From positions 7,241,831 to 7,305,830 of the forward strand of contig NZ_KI911783.1 in the NCBI RefSeq assembly GCF_000515415.1: a stretch of DNA of 64,000 bases, in the 5' to 3' direction. Shown one piece after another: positions 41,259 through 49,095 of this stretch. The DNA comes from Bradyrhizobium sp. WSM1417. GTDB taxonomy: Bacteria; Pseudomonadota; Alphaproteobacteria; Rhizobiales; Xanthobacteraceae. Under the pieces are notes generated by a model. It was given only the letters and a program-made list of their open reading frames with translations. It did no database searches and had not been told where the DNA came from. The stretch's first letter is position 1; each line of letters begins with the position of its first letter. Position numbers and translations under genes: made by a program.

Positions 41259-41768
41259 TCAGTGCTCCTCCGATTCCCTGACGGCTACCATGTCGGCTTC
41301 GCTGGCCTGTCCGGAAATGACGCGGAACAGGTCGTAGAGGAGGATCATTCCGGTCGAAACGCCGAAGATCACGCCGACGCCATAGAAGATGCCAAGCGAC
41401 AGCCCCGTCGCCGGCGCGCGGTCGTCGAGATTGATGATCGTCTGACGCCAACTTCCCGAGAGCAGAAGCCAGTCGGCGAACAGCATCAGGACGTAGCTGA
41501 CGATGAAGCAGATGCGTTTGCCGTAAGCCGGCAGCATCCGCACAAGGCTATCGACGCCGAGATGGGCGTGTTCGCGCATTGCCACGATCGCACCGAGGAA
41601 AGTCAGCCAGACCAGGAGCCAGCGCGACAGCTCCTCGGAGATCGCGATTCCGGAGTTGAAGCCGTAGCGCAGCACCACGTTGCCGAACACCAGCACCACC
41701 ATCACCGCAAGAAATGCGGCAATGATGCCCTTCAGCAGGGTGCAATAGAGGTCGAGAATTCGTGCCAT
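41259..41768 (-). CDS. TRAP transporter small permease DctQ
   Basis: A 169-residue, four-helix membrane subunit. Features are AFLAVMVVLVFGNVVLRYGF then NSGIAISEELSRWLLVWLTF with LGAIVAMREHAHLGVDSLV, the standard DctQ core. It lies between dctP (76 bp upstream) and dctM (61 bp downstream) in one operon. The C-terminus ISGQASEADMVAVRESEEH is acidic and cytoplasmic. Confidence 0.92.
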   Translation of the reverse strand: MARILDLYCTLLKGIIAAFLAVMVVLVFGNVVLRYGFNSGIAISEELSRWLLVWLTFLGAIVAMREHAHLGVDSLVRMLPAYGKRICFIVSYVLMLFADWLLLSGSWRQTIINLDDRAPATGLSLGIFYGVGVIFGVSTGMILLYDLFRVISGQASEADMVAVRESEEH

Positions 41769-41844
41769 GCGGGCCGTCCAGGCAAGGTCAGTTCAAGAGC
41801 CGGCCGACCGGTCGGCTCCTACTTATGCATGCTGACGAGGTCGA

Positions 41845-42861
41845 CTATTTCACGTCCTTGCGGATGCGATCGAGCTCGTCGTTGAACAGCTTGACAGCCT
41901 CCGGCTTGAGATTGGCGGCAATCTTGTCGACCACCGGCTGCGCCGTCTTACGCATGCGATCGAGTTCTTCCGGCGCGACGGTGTTGTACTGCATGCCCTT
42001 CGCCTGCAGTTCCGACAGGGCCTTTTCGGTCTGAAGGCGCGTCTGCTCCTTCTGATAGCCTCGGCTTTCCTCGTACGCCTCGCGCATCAGGCGCTGCTCG
42101 GTCGGCGACAGCTTGTCCCAGAACGCCTTGCTCACCAGGATGATGTTCAGGGTGAAGGTGTGATTGGTGGCGGAAACGTATTTTTGCACTTCGTAGAACT
42201 TGTTAGAGAGAATGACCGTGAAGGGGTTCTCCTCGCCGTCGACGGTGCGGGTCTCCAGCGCTGAGTAGAGTTCGCCGAAGGCCATCGGAACGGGATTGGC
42301 CTTGAAGGATCCGAAGGTCTCAAGGTAGACCGGATTCGGAATCACGCGAAGCTTGAGGCCGTTGAAATCCTCGACCTTGGTGATCGGCCGCGTGCTGTTG
42401 GTGACGTTGCGGAAGCCGAGGCCCCAATAGCCCAGACCGATCAGCCCCTTCGGCGGCAAGGCATCGAGCATTGACGTCCCGAATTTGCCGGTGCCGAGCG
42501 CGTCGGCCTGCTCGATGGTCTTCACGATGAATGGGAAGTCGATGAGGCCGAACTCCGGCACGACGGTTGCGAGCGACGTCGTCGAGGCCGACAGCATTTC
42601 CTGCGTGCCGCCACGCAGTGCGGATTGCTGCTGCAGTTCGTTGCCGAGCTGCGAGGCCGCGAACTCGCGAACCTTCATCTTGCCCCCGCTCTTTGCCAGC
42701 AGGATCTCGGCAAACTTCTGCACCCCCGCGCTGACGGGGTGATCGGTGTTGTTCAGGTGTCCCCACCTGATCGTGCGCTCCTGAATGTCCTCAGCGGATG
42801 CGCCGACCGTCAGCGCCACGCAGATCGCCGTCGCAGACAGCGCCCGTACCAGCAAGCTCAT
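41845..42861 (-). CDS. TRAP transporter substrate-binding protein DctP
   Basis: A 338-residue periplasmic receptor. The signal peptide MSLLVRALSATAICVALTVG ASA is cleaved before EDIQERTIRWGHLNNTDHPV. Typical parts are GGKMKVREFAASQLGNELQQ, TKVEDFNGLKLRVIPNPVYL (with the Arg that binds the carboxylate of the ligand in this family), PMAFGELYSALETRTVDGEE and NPFTVILSNKFYEVQKYVSA. The ligand is probably a carboxylate. A GntR-family regulator is transcribed divergently, with a dyad operator between them. Confidence 0.93.
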   Translation of the reverse strand: MSLLVRALSATAICVALTVGASAEDIQERTIRWGHLNNTDHPVSAGVQKFAEILLAKSGGKMKVREFAASQLGNELQQQSALRGGTQEMLSASTTSLATVVPEFGLIDFPFIVKTIEQADALGTGKFGTSMLDALPPKGLIGLGYWGLGFRNVTNSTRPITKVEDFNGLKLRVIPNPVYLETFGSFKANPVPMAFGELYSALETRTVDGEENPFTVILSNKFYEVQKYVSATNHTFTLNIILVSKAFWDKLSPTEQRLMREAYEESRGYQKEQTRLQTEKALSELQAKGMQYNTVAPEELDRMRKTAQPVVDKIAANLKPEAVKLFNDELDRIRKDVK

Positions 42862-42932
42862 CGTTTCCTCCCTGTTCGAACGGGCGCGAACGGTGGCTTA
42901 AGCCATCATTTTTCGTACCCTCAGTCTATTTA

Positions 42933-42957
42933 GACATCACACATGTATTTCGATGTC
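42933..42957. promoter_or_regulatory. Dyad operator candidate for the GntR regulator
   Basis: GACATC, 13 bases, GATGTC, with a central ACATGT. It lies in the spacer between dctP and the divergent GntR/FCD gene, the usual place for the regulator's site. Confidence 0.5.
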
Positions 42958-43090
42958 AAATGACGATACCTATTTCATATGATGATTTGCTGTACGTCAG
43001 ACGCTCAAAATCTGCTATAGTGCTGGCAACATTGATGGTTCGGCCGCCTCCGAGGTGGCGGACCGATCGGGACAGGTGGGATCAGAAGGC

Positions 43091-43750
43091 ATGACGTCAC
43101 TCGAGGAACGGCCCCTGTCGGCGGGCGACAACGGCTATCAGCGCATCCGGGCCGACATCATTTTCGGAGTGCTCACGCCATCCGGACGCCTCAAGCTCGA
43201 TGCCATGAAGGAAGATTACGGCCTCAGCGTCAGCACGCTGCGCGAGATCCTCAATCGTCTGACGTCCGAGGGATTCGTGGTTGCCGAGGGCCAGCGCGGC
43301 TTCGAGGTGGCGCCGATCTCCATCCAGAACCTGCGTGAGCTCGCCGGTCTGCGCATCCTGCTGGAGCATCATGCGATGGCAGAATCGTTCCGCGCCGGCG
43401 ACGTGGAGTGGGAAGGCCGCGTGGTGTCGGCGCATCACAAGCTGGCGGCGACAGAACGCACAGTGCTCAAGGAGGGTGACGATCCCGAGCTGCGCAAACG
43501 CTACGACGGCGAATTCCACCAGGCGCTGATCTCGAGCTGCGGTTCGCGCGAGCTGATGCAGACCCACGCGGTCGTGTTCGACAAATATTTCCGCTATGCG
43601 CTGCGCTACCGCGGCGCAGAGACGATCAACCAGCACAAGGCGCTGCTGGACTGCGCGCTCAAGCGCGACATCAAGAGCGCCAAAGCCGTGCTCACCGAGC
43701 ACATCAACGGTTGCGTCGCGCACGCCCTCGCCTCCTGGAACGAGGATTAA
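43091..43750 (+). CDS. GntR-family regulator with FCD domain
   Basis: A 219-residue ligand-responsive transcription factor. Residues ~10-80 are the winged helix (YQRIRADIIFGVLTPSGRLK, LSVSTLREILNRLTSEGFVV, QRGFEVAPIS). Residues ~90-215 form the all-helical FCD effector domain with ELAGLRILLEHHAMAESFRA, YDGEFHQALISSCGSREL and metal-type His residues in HKALLDCALKRD. AGAAGG sits just before the ATG, and a longer GTG frame to 43055 is possible. It is divergent from the TRAP operon and followed 53 bp later by an SMP-30 lactonase, so it likely controls both. Confidence 0.88.
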   Translation: MTSLEERPLSAGDNGYQRIRADIIFGVLTPSGRLKLDAMKEDYGLSVSTLREILNRLTSEGFVVAEGQRGFEVAPISIQNLRELAGLRILLEHHAMAESFRAGDVEWEGRVVSAHHKLAATERTVLKEGDDPELRKRYDGEFHQALISSCGSRELMQTHAVVFDKYFRYALRYRGAETINQHKALLDCALKRDIKSAKAVLTEHINGCVAHALASWNED

Positions 43751-43803
43751 TTGCCCGCGCCTGACGTCTTTCGACGGCAGCTCGTGGTTGGAATCGGATC
43801 GGG

Positions 43804-44703
43804 ATGACCACCGACATGATCCCCGCACATCGGATAGAGACCGCGGTCGCCGCAGCCGACATCCTCGGCGAGACGCCGTTGTGGTGCGACCGCTCCCGCA
43901 AGCTGTGGTGGGTCGACGTCGACCGGCGGCTGCATCAATCGTTCGATCCGGCGACAGGTGCTCATCAAGTTGTGCCGTACGCATGCAACTTCCTCGGCAG
44001 TCAGGCTCTGACGGCGGATGGCTCCCACCTGCTCGCGCAGGATCTGGGACTGTATCGCCGCGCGTCCGATGACGGTCCTCCAGCTCAGCTCTGCGAGGTC
44101 GAAAGCGGCCCCGACAACCGCCTGAACGACGGGCGCGTCGACGCGCGGGGCCGGCTATGGATTGGCACCATGGACAACCAGCTGCATCGGCCGAACGGGG
44201 CGCTGTATTGTGTGGATTCGGACGGCCGCACGGCGCGCATGTTCGGCGGCGTCATCGTGACGAACGGCATCGCGTTCTCACCCGACAATCGCACGCTCTA
44301 TTTCACGGATACGAGGCGATACCGCACCTGGCAGTTCGACTTCGATCTCGATGACGGCGTGATTGGCAACAGACGGCTGTTCGCAGATTACAGCACCTCC
44401 GGGGAGAGGCCGGACGGCGCTTGTATCGACGTCGCCGGCGGACTGTGGACCGCATTCTTCTCCGGCGGCCGGGTGATACGCTATCGGCCGGACGGCCGGA
44501 TCGACACCGTCATTCCGGTGCCGGCGACCAATCCGACCTGCGTATGCTTCGGCGGGGCCGATCTGAAGACCTTGTTCGTGACGACGGCGCGAAAGTTTCT
44601 GGATCGTGAGCAATTGAGCCGCGAACCCCAAGCGGGTCATGTTCTGGCCATTGATGGCATTGCACAGGGACTTCCAGAACACCGCTTCGGCAATTCATCC
44701 TGA
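43804..44703 (+). CDS. SMP-30/gluconolactonase family lactonase
   Basis: A 299-residue six-bladed beta-propeller hydrolase. It has the metal Glu in ADILGETPLWCDRSRKLWWV, the active-site NDGRVDARGRLWIGTMDN, VTNGIAFSPDNRTLYFTDTR with the conserved Asn and Asp, and ERPDGACIDVAGGLWTAFF. It would open a sugar-acid or cyclic lactone in a Ca2+ or Zn2+-dependent way. It is likely co-transcribed with the GntR gene. It fits a pathway that takes in a polyhydroxy acid through the TRAP system. Confidence 0.88.
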   Translation: MTTDMIPAHRIETAVAAADILGETPLWCDRSRKLWWVDVDRRLHQSFDPATGAHQVVPYACNFLGSQALTADGSHLLAQDLGLYRRASDDGPPAQLCEVESGPDNRLNDGRVDARGRLWIGTMDNQLHRPNGALYCVDSDGRTARMFGGVIVTNGIAFSPDNRTLYFTDTRRYRTWQFDFDLDDGVIGNRRLFADYSTSGERPDGACIDVAGGLWTAFFSGGRVIRYRPDGRIDTVIPVPATNPTCVCFGGADLKTLFVTTARKFLDREQLSREPQAGHVLAIDGIAQGLPEHRFGNSS

Positions 44704-44751
44704 ACCCTTTTCATTCCGAACCCTTGCACGGGCCGTCGTGAACCGGCTTCG

Positions 44752-45489
44752 CTACCATTTCTCGCCGAAGGGACGAATCTCCAGCTCGAAGGTCCAGGCG
44801 CTTTTGGGTTGCTGATAGAGCATCCAATAGGATTCGGCGACCGACGATGGCGGCATCAGGAGGTCGGGATTATCCAGCGCGTTCGGACCGAGCGCTTCGA
44901 TCCGCCGTTGCCGGACCCATTCCGTGTCGACGCCGGAATCGATGATGAGGTGCGCCACGTGAATGTTCTTCGGGCCCAATTCGCGCGCCGCGGCTTGCGC
45001 AACCGCCCGCAGGCCGAACTTGGCGCTGGCGAACGCCGCATAGCCGCTTCCGCCGCGCAGGCTCGCCGTCGCACCGGTGAAGAAGATGTTGCCCTGGCCG
45101 CGCGGCAGCATCAGGCGCGCGGCCTCGCGGCCGGCGAGGAAGCCGGAATAGCACGCCATTTCCCAGACCTTGCGGAACACCCGTTCGGTCGTGTCGAGAA
45201 TCGGAAAGTTGACGTTGGCGCCGACGTTGAAGATGCAAACCTCGAGCGGGGCGTGCTTGTCGGCATCGCCGAGAAACGAGATGATCTGGTCTTCCTTGCG
45301 CGCATCGAGCGCGCGCGCGTGAATTTCGCCGCCGGCCTGCTCGATCTCCTTGACGAGCGGTTCGAGCTTGGCGCCGTCGCGGCGTCCCGCGAACACCGTA
45401 AAGCCCTCGGAGGCGAACTTCTTTGCAATCTCGCTGCCGATAAAATCACCGGCGCCGATCACGGCCACGGTCGCGTTTCTCTTTTGCAT
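44752..45489 (-). CDS. SDR-family oxidoreductase
   Basis: A 245-residue short-chain dehydrogenase-like protein. The N-terminal loop is VAVIGAGDFIGSEIAKKFAS (GAGDFIG in place of the commoner TGxxxGIG). It has FNVGANVNFPILDTTERVF where NNAG would be, and catalytic candidates in NIFFTGATASLRGGSGYAAF (Ser then Tyr-x3-Lys as YAAFASAK). It is a divergent SDR, so an activity on the imported compound is only inferred. GGGAGAAG before ATG supports 45489 over a longer frame. It is divergent from the HxlR gene, with a dyad in the spacer. Confidence 0.8.
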   Translation of the reverse strand: MQKRNATVAVIGAGDFIGSEIAKKFASEGFTVFAGRRDGAKLEPLVKEIEQAGGEIHARALDARKEDQIISFLGDADKHAPLEVCIFNVGANVNFPILDTTERVFRKVWEMACYSGFLAGREAARLMLPRGQGNIFFTGATASLRGGSGYAAFASAKFGLRAVAQAAARELGPKNIHVAHLIIDSGVDTEWVRQRRIEALGPNALDNPDLLMPPSSVAESYWMLYQQPKSAWTFELEIRPFGEKW

Positions 45490-45555
45490 GGGACTTCTCC
45501 CGGTCAGGTCTGGATCCGGTCGTCGGATCATAATTCAGACCGCGGATTGTCTTAT

Positions 45556-45572
45556 AGTTCTAAAAATGAACT
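45556..45572. promoter_or_regulatory. Dyad operator candidate for the HxlR regulator
   Basis: AGTTC, TAAAAAT, GAACT: a perfect AT-centred inverted repeat between the SDR and the divergent HxlR gene. Confidence 0.5.
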
Positions 45573-45713
45573 GTCAATTCAGGCGTATTTTCCGCTGAAC
45601 TACGCCTTCGCAAGACATTGCCTCGCAGTCAGTTCCGATTTAGAATGATAATTGAACCAAAGGCTTCCTGGACGACATCCGCGCGGAAGCCGCGGGCGGA
45701 GTGGAGATCCGGA

Positions 45714-46262
45714 ATGAAATGGGGTGAGCTGGAGGACGAGCCGTGCTCGATGGCCCGCACCATCGGCGTGATCGGCGACCGCTGGACCCTTCTGATCCTG
45801 CGTGAATGCTTCCTGCGCACGCGCCGTTTCGAGGGGTTTCAGTCTTCGCTCGGAATCACGCGCCACCTGCTCGCCGAACGGCTGAAGAAGCTGGTCCGGC
45901 AGGGCGTGTTGCGTCGTACCCCCTATCAGGACTCGCCCAAGCGGCACGAATACATCCTCACCCAGAAGGGGCTCGATCTCTATCCGATCATGATGGCGAT
46001 CGTGCACTGGGGCGACACTCATATGGTCGACGTACGCGGGCGACCTTTGCTGCATCAACACCGCAAATGCGGCAAGGACTTCAACCCGGTCATGGTTTGC
46101 TCCGGATGCGGCGAGCCGCTTTCGGCGAAGGAGGTTCATACCCACCCCGGCCCTGGTGCTCGACGCAATCCGGTTTCGGTGGCGCCGGAGAAGCCCAAAG
46201 CAAAGCTGAAGGCAAAGCTCGAGACAAAGACAAAGGCGAAGGCCCGCCGCAGGGCCGCGTGA
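45714..46262 (+). CDS. HxlR-family winged-helix regulator with Lys/Ala-rich tail
   Basis: A 182-residue regulator. The HxlR domain is at ~5-110: CSMARTIGVIGDRWTLLILR then ECFLRTRRFEGFQSSLGITR, HLLAERLKKLVRQGVLRRTP and YILTQKGLDLYPIMMAIVHW. Residues ~115-150 carry cysteines (RKCGKDFNPVMVCSGCGEPL) that suggest a zinc-ribbon. The last ~35 residues are a Lys/Ala tail (KAKLKAKLETKTKAKARRR), probably extra DNA contact. ATG at 45714 with GGAGATCCGG is preferred over an upstream ATG. It probably controls the divergent SDR gene through the dyad at 45556. Confidence 0.87.
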   Translation: MKWGELEDEPCSMARTIGVIGDRWTLLILRECFLRTRRFEGFQSSLGITRHLLAERLKKLVRQGVLRRTPYQDSPKRHEYILTQKGLDLYPIMMAIVHWGDTHMVDVRGRPLLHQHRKCGKDFNPVMVCSGCGEPLSAKEVHTHPGPGARRNPVSVAPEKPKAKLKAKLETKTKAKARRRAA

Positions 46263-46346
46263 GATGGATGCGTAGTGCGAGCGCCGTTCGACATATTCCG
46301 GGAATGATGCGACTGATCTTTCCAACAGCGGACATGAGCTCTCGTT

Positions 46347-46958
46347 CTCGCGGCGAAATTCGCCCGAGGTTTGCCTGGTCACTCCACCCTCAAATCCAAG
46401 AGGGCGCAGGGAAGGCCGGGTGCCAGCTGGCACCCGCGGTCCGCTGCGCGAAGATGTAGCGCAAAAGAACCGCACAGCAGCATACAGGTGGTGCCAATCA
46501 CTCGGCCTTCCCTGCGCGATGGTTGGACGGCTTATGCCGTGCTCTCCCGGGAGCCGAACTTTCCTTTTGGCCTCCCTCACTTCCGCGAATTTGGATGATG
46601 CTGTCCGCCCGGTTGGGCTCGCACACACCTCCGCGACAGCTTGACCGTAGCAACGACGGCCAGGACCACACGGTTTTGCCGTACGCACGGCCCGCCATTT
46701 CGCCGCAATTTTCCCGGCCGTGTCGACGAAGCCGGAAACTTACAGGCGAGACGAAGCCTAGCAGCGCCGCTCGTCCGCACGCGGTTGCGGGCTCACAGGG
46801 ACTACCCGCCCTGCCCGCACCTCTCATGCCGACGCTGCCGCGTCCATCGCAAGCCCGGCTCGCAATCAAGACGACAACGAGATCGCCCCTCAAGGATGAG
46901 CCGGGATGAGCGACACATACGCCAAAACCGAATTTCGGTAAAGTGGAATATTTTTGCG
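46347..46958 (+). repeat. Dispersed ~610 bp repeat, copy 2
   Basis: Same orientation as 2538-3145 and visibly similar over its full length, with substitutions and short indels mostly near the centre. Boundaries are judged by eye: CTCGCGGCG on the left and GGAATATTTTTGCGGG on the right. It directly abuts the atypical 47-49 kb region. No terminal inverted repeats or target duplications were found. Confidence 0.75.
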
Positions 46959-47026
46959 GGGAGGGGTTGACGGGTGCGACACGGTCCTTTGCCCAGCAAC
47001 CCAGACTTCTATACTGTCGGGCCAAA

Positions 47027-47152
47027 CTAGCCCCCCTTGCGGCGCCTCATCTCTTTGTCGTGGTCTTCCCGCGCGACTTTCTTAGCTAGTTCCTCAACGA
47101 GATTAAACAGGAGCTCGATCGCCAAACGACGGGCCGGATCATCCTCGTCCAT
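47027..47152 (-). CDS. Possible 41-residue helical protein
   Basis: Encodes MDEDDPARRLAIELLFNLVE then ELAKKVAREDHDKEMRRRKGG, an amphipathic helix with acidic start and basic end. GGAG lies close in front of ATG (1-base gap). The composition is protein-like, but there is no family assignment. It lies between the repeat and the XRE pseudogene and is transcribed away from it. Confidence 0.4.
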   Translation of the reverse strand: MDEDDPARRLAIELLFNLVEELAKKVAREDHDKEMRRRKGG

Positions 47153-47199
47153 GCTCCAAACACCCCGCCCTAGCCTCAAGCCGACGAGAATCTATCTGA

Positions 47200-47218
47200 A
47201 ATATCTGATTTAGATATT
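47200..47218. promoter_or_regulatory. Perfect AT-rich dyad, operator candidate
   Basis: AATATCT, GATTT, AGATATT: seven-base arms with a five-base centre, 45 bases upstream of the XRE pseudogene ATG. It is likely the regulator's own operator or part of its promoter. Confidence 0.45.
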
Positions 47219-47263
47219 CTTGGAATCTGCATTATTTGCCTACCCCGTCTCTTCGGGGTTCGC

Positions 47264-47463
47264 AATGTCCAAGACTATTCGATCGGCCAGACATGAAGCG
47301 CTGCGCGCGCTCATTCGCGACCGGAGAAAGCGGCCGGATTTACGCAAGCGGAACTGGCAAAGCGGCTCGGAAGGTATCACCATACGTAGCGATGATTGAA
47401 GGCGGTGAACTTCGAGTGGGAGTGGTCGAGTTCTTGGAAATTGCAAAGGCGGTCGCTGGCTAA
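47264..47463 (+). pseudogene. XRE-family HTH regulator, frameshifted and truncated
   Basis: Three reading frames together rebuild a typical short XRE protein. The first frame gives MSKTIRSARHEALRALIRDR. A shifted frame gives GFTQAELAKRLG (helix-turn-helix start), and a third gives SPYVAMIEGGELRVGVVEFL then EIAKAVAG and a stop. Two indels, near 47336 and 47373, are needed to join them. The end is also short of the usual ...GFDP tail. In the original frame translation stops after ~44 codons. The gene is thus inactive unless there are sequencing errors. Confidence 0.75.
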
Positions 47464-47576
47464 GGTTCGCGAGTAAGCAAACAAACTCAGGAAAAAGACA
47501 GCAAATCCAACACTTGCGCCGGTTCCCTTTTTCTAAAAAGAGTGCTCCAATAGCAGCACACGGAATGGGGGAAACA

Positions 47577-48152
47577 ATGTCCGGTAAGAAACTGACCGAG
47601 GTGCATTCGAAGATAGTGGATTTACTCCAGCCCCTCGATAGCGACGAGCGCATCCGAGTTATCAATGCTGCGCTGATGCTTATTGGCGACGTTCCCATCG
47701 CAAATGTGGGACAGGCGGCTCCGGAACATGCTGCACAGGGGGGCACTGCGAGCGCCGAGAATGGCGGCCTGCCCGCTCTACACGCACGCGCGAAAACGTG
47801 GATGTCCCAGAACGGGGTTACTAAGCAAAACCTCGACCAAGTATTCCATATCGAAGGGCAGACTGGTGAACTGATTGCATCATCCGTCCCTGGATCAAAC
47901 CAAAAGGAGCAAACCTACAACGTCTATATCCTTCTGGGAGTGTTGAGTCTGCTGACAACAAGCGAGCCGAAAGTTGATGATGAGACGGCGCGCGCTACCT
48001 GCAAGCGCCTGGCCTGCTTCAATCAGGGAAACCATGCAAACTATATGTCATCGAGACCAAACACGATCAGCGGCTCAAAGGCTGGTTGGACCATCACCGC
48101 GCCCGGTTTAACGCTTGGCGCTGAGTTGATAAAGCAGATGGCCTCAAGTTGA
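47577..48152 (+). CDS. Unknown protein A of a coupled two-gene module
   Basis: A 191-residue protein that I cannot place in a named family. Residues 1-40 are helical (MSGKKLTEVHSKIVDLLQPL, DSDERIRVINAALMLIGDVP). A low-complexity linker ~42-66 (Ala/Gly/Glu) follows, then a compact region (LHARAKTWMSQNGVTKQNLD, SSVPGSNQKEQTYNVYILLG) and a C-terminal winged-helix-like end (GWTITAPGLTLGAELIKQMA). The ATG has GGGGGAAACA before it. Codon use (ATA, TTA) and lower GC differ from flanking genes. Its stop overlaps the next gene's TTG start (TTGA), so the two proteins are made together. Confidence 0.75.
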   Translation: MSGKKLTEVHSKIVDLLQPLDSDERIRVINAALMLIGDVPIANVGQAAPEHAAQGGTASAENGGLPALHARAKTWMSQNGVTKQNLDQVFHIEGQTGELIASSVPGSNQKEQTYNVYILLGVLSLLTTSEPKVDDETARATCKRLACFNQGNHANYMSSRPNTISGSKAGWTITAPGLTLGAELIKQMASS

Positions 48153-48937
48153 CAAATAACAGCGCATCTCTTCTCGCAGCCATTCCTAGCGGCTTACGAG
48201 ATCCCTTGCTCGCAACTTATCAGGAGATAGCTCAAAATTTTTTGGAGCATCGTTGGGAGCCGTCGGAATTGAACGGTGGCAAATTCTGCGAAGTTGTATT
48301 CTCTATTATCAGCGGAACCTTGTCCGCCAGCTATCCAGCGTCACCGTCTAAACCGCGCGATATGAAAGCCGCCTGCCTCGCTTTGGAGCAACAGACTCCG
48401 AATGCTGCGCGTCTTGGAGATCGTAGCCTTCGTATTCTCATCCCGCGGATGTTGATGCCGCTTTATGAAATTAGAAACAATCGGGGTGTGGGACACGCCG
48501 GCGGCGAGGTCAGTCCCAATCAAATGGATGCGATCACTGTCTACGGCATGGCTAGTTGGATTTTAGCCGAGCTAATCAGAATTTTTCATTCTGTTTCGAT
48601 AGGTGAGGCGCAAGCTACCGTGGATGCACTGGTTGAACGAAAGCTTCCACTTGTCTGGCAATTGGACGAGATCAGTCGCGTTCTCGACACTACGCTCAAA
48701 GCAAGCGACCAAACGCTCGTCCTGCTGTATCAATCAACGTCTTGGGCATCTGTCGACAACTTGGTGAAGTCGGTAGAATATAGTGGAGCCGCGATGTTCC
48801 GCACGCGCGTTCTAGATCCCCTGCATAAATCTCGGCACATCGAACACGATAGCAAAAACGCTCGCGCGCGCATTTCACCACTCGGATCAAAATATGTAGA
48901 AGAAAAAATTCTGTCAGCTTGGCGCGCTCAAGCTTGA
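48149..48937 (+). CDS. HEPN-like protein B of a coupled two-gene module
   Basis: A 262-residue protein. Residues ~20-160 are helical with the phrase HRWEPSELNGGKFCEVVFSI and, at 109-116, R-N-N-R-G-V-G-H, an R-x6-H motif with Asn after Arg as in HEPN RNases and Abi_C-type abortive-infection proteins. Residues ~175-255 look like a winged helix (KASDQTLVLLYQSTSWASVD, ARISPLGSKYVEEKIL). Start is TTG overlapping the stop of protein A. Lower GC and rare codons suggest recent transfer. An RNA-cleaving toxin or defence effector is inferred, not shown. Confidence 0.7.
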   Translation: MTNNSASLLAAIPSGLRDPLLATYQEIAQNFLEHRWEPSELNGGKFCEVVFSIISGTLSASYPASPSKPRDMKAACLALEQQTPNAARLGDRSLRILIPRMLMPLYEIRNNRGVGHAGGEVSPNQMDAITVYGMASWILAELIRIFHSVSIGEAQATVDALVERKLPLVWQLDEISRVLDTTLKASDQTLVLLYQSTSWASVDNLVKSVEYSGAAMFRTRVLDPLHKSRHIEHDSKNARARISPLGSKYVEEKILSAWRAQA

Positions 48938-48989
48938 CCCGCCACCATGACTGATATTTTATCTTTATATCAAACACTTATGCTGTTTT

Positions 48990-49066
48990 TGGTAGCGGGA
49001 GAGGGACTCGAACCCCCGACCCCAGGATTATGATTCCCGTGCTCTAACCAGCTGAGCTACCTTGCC
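48990..49066 (-). tRNA. tRNA-Met(CAT) copy with damaged acceptor stem (possible pseudo-tRNA)
   Basis: Identical to the tRNA at 49400-49476 from base 6 to the CCA end, including D-arm, CAT anticodon loop ATCATAA and T-arm. Its 5' acceptor strand reads GGCAAGG instead of GGCGGGG. Against the unchanged 3' strand TCCCGCT this gives two A-C mismatches (positions 4 and 5). Function is doubtful. The 5' flank is also duplicated. Confidence 0.75.
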
Positions 49067-49095
49067 ACAAGGTAGCGAGGGCCAAAACGCCGATC

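Noticed and set aside
46498..47025. Open frames inside the two ~610 bp repeat copies as genes (also 2722-3324)
   Set aside because: The frames differ between the copies in length and reading because of indels, lack ribosome sites and match no domain. The nucleotide sequence, not a protein, is conserved.
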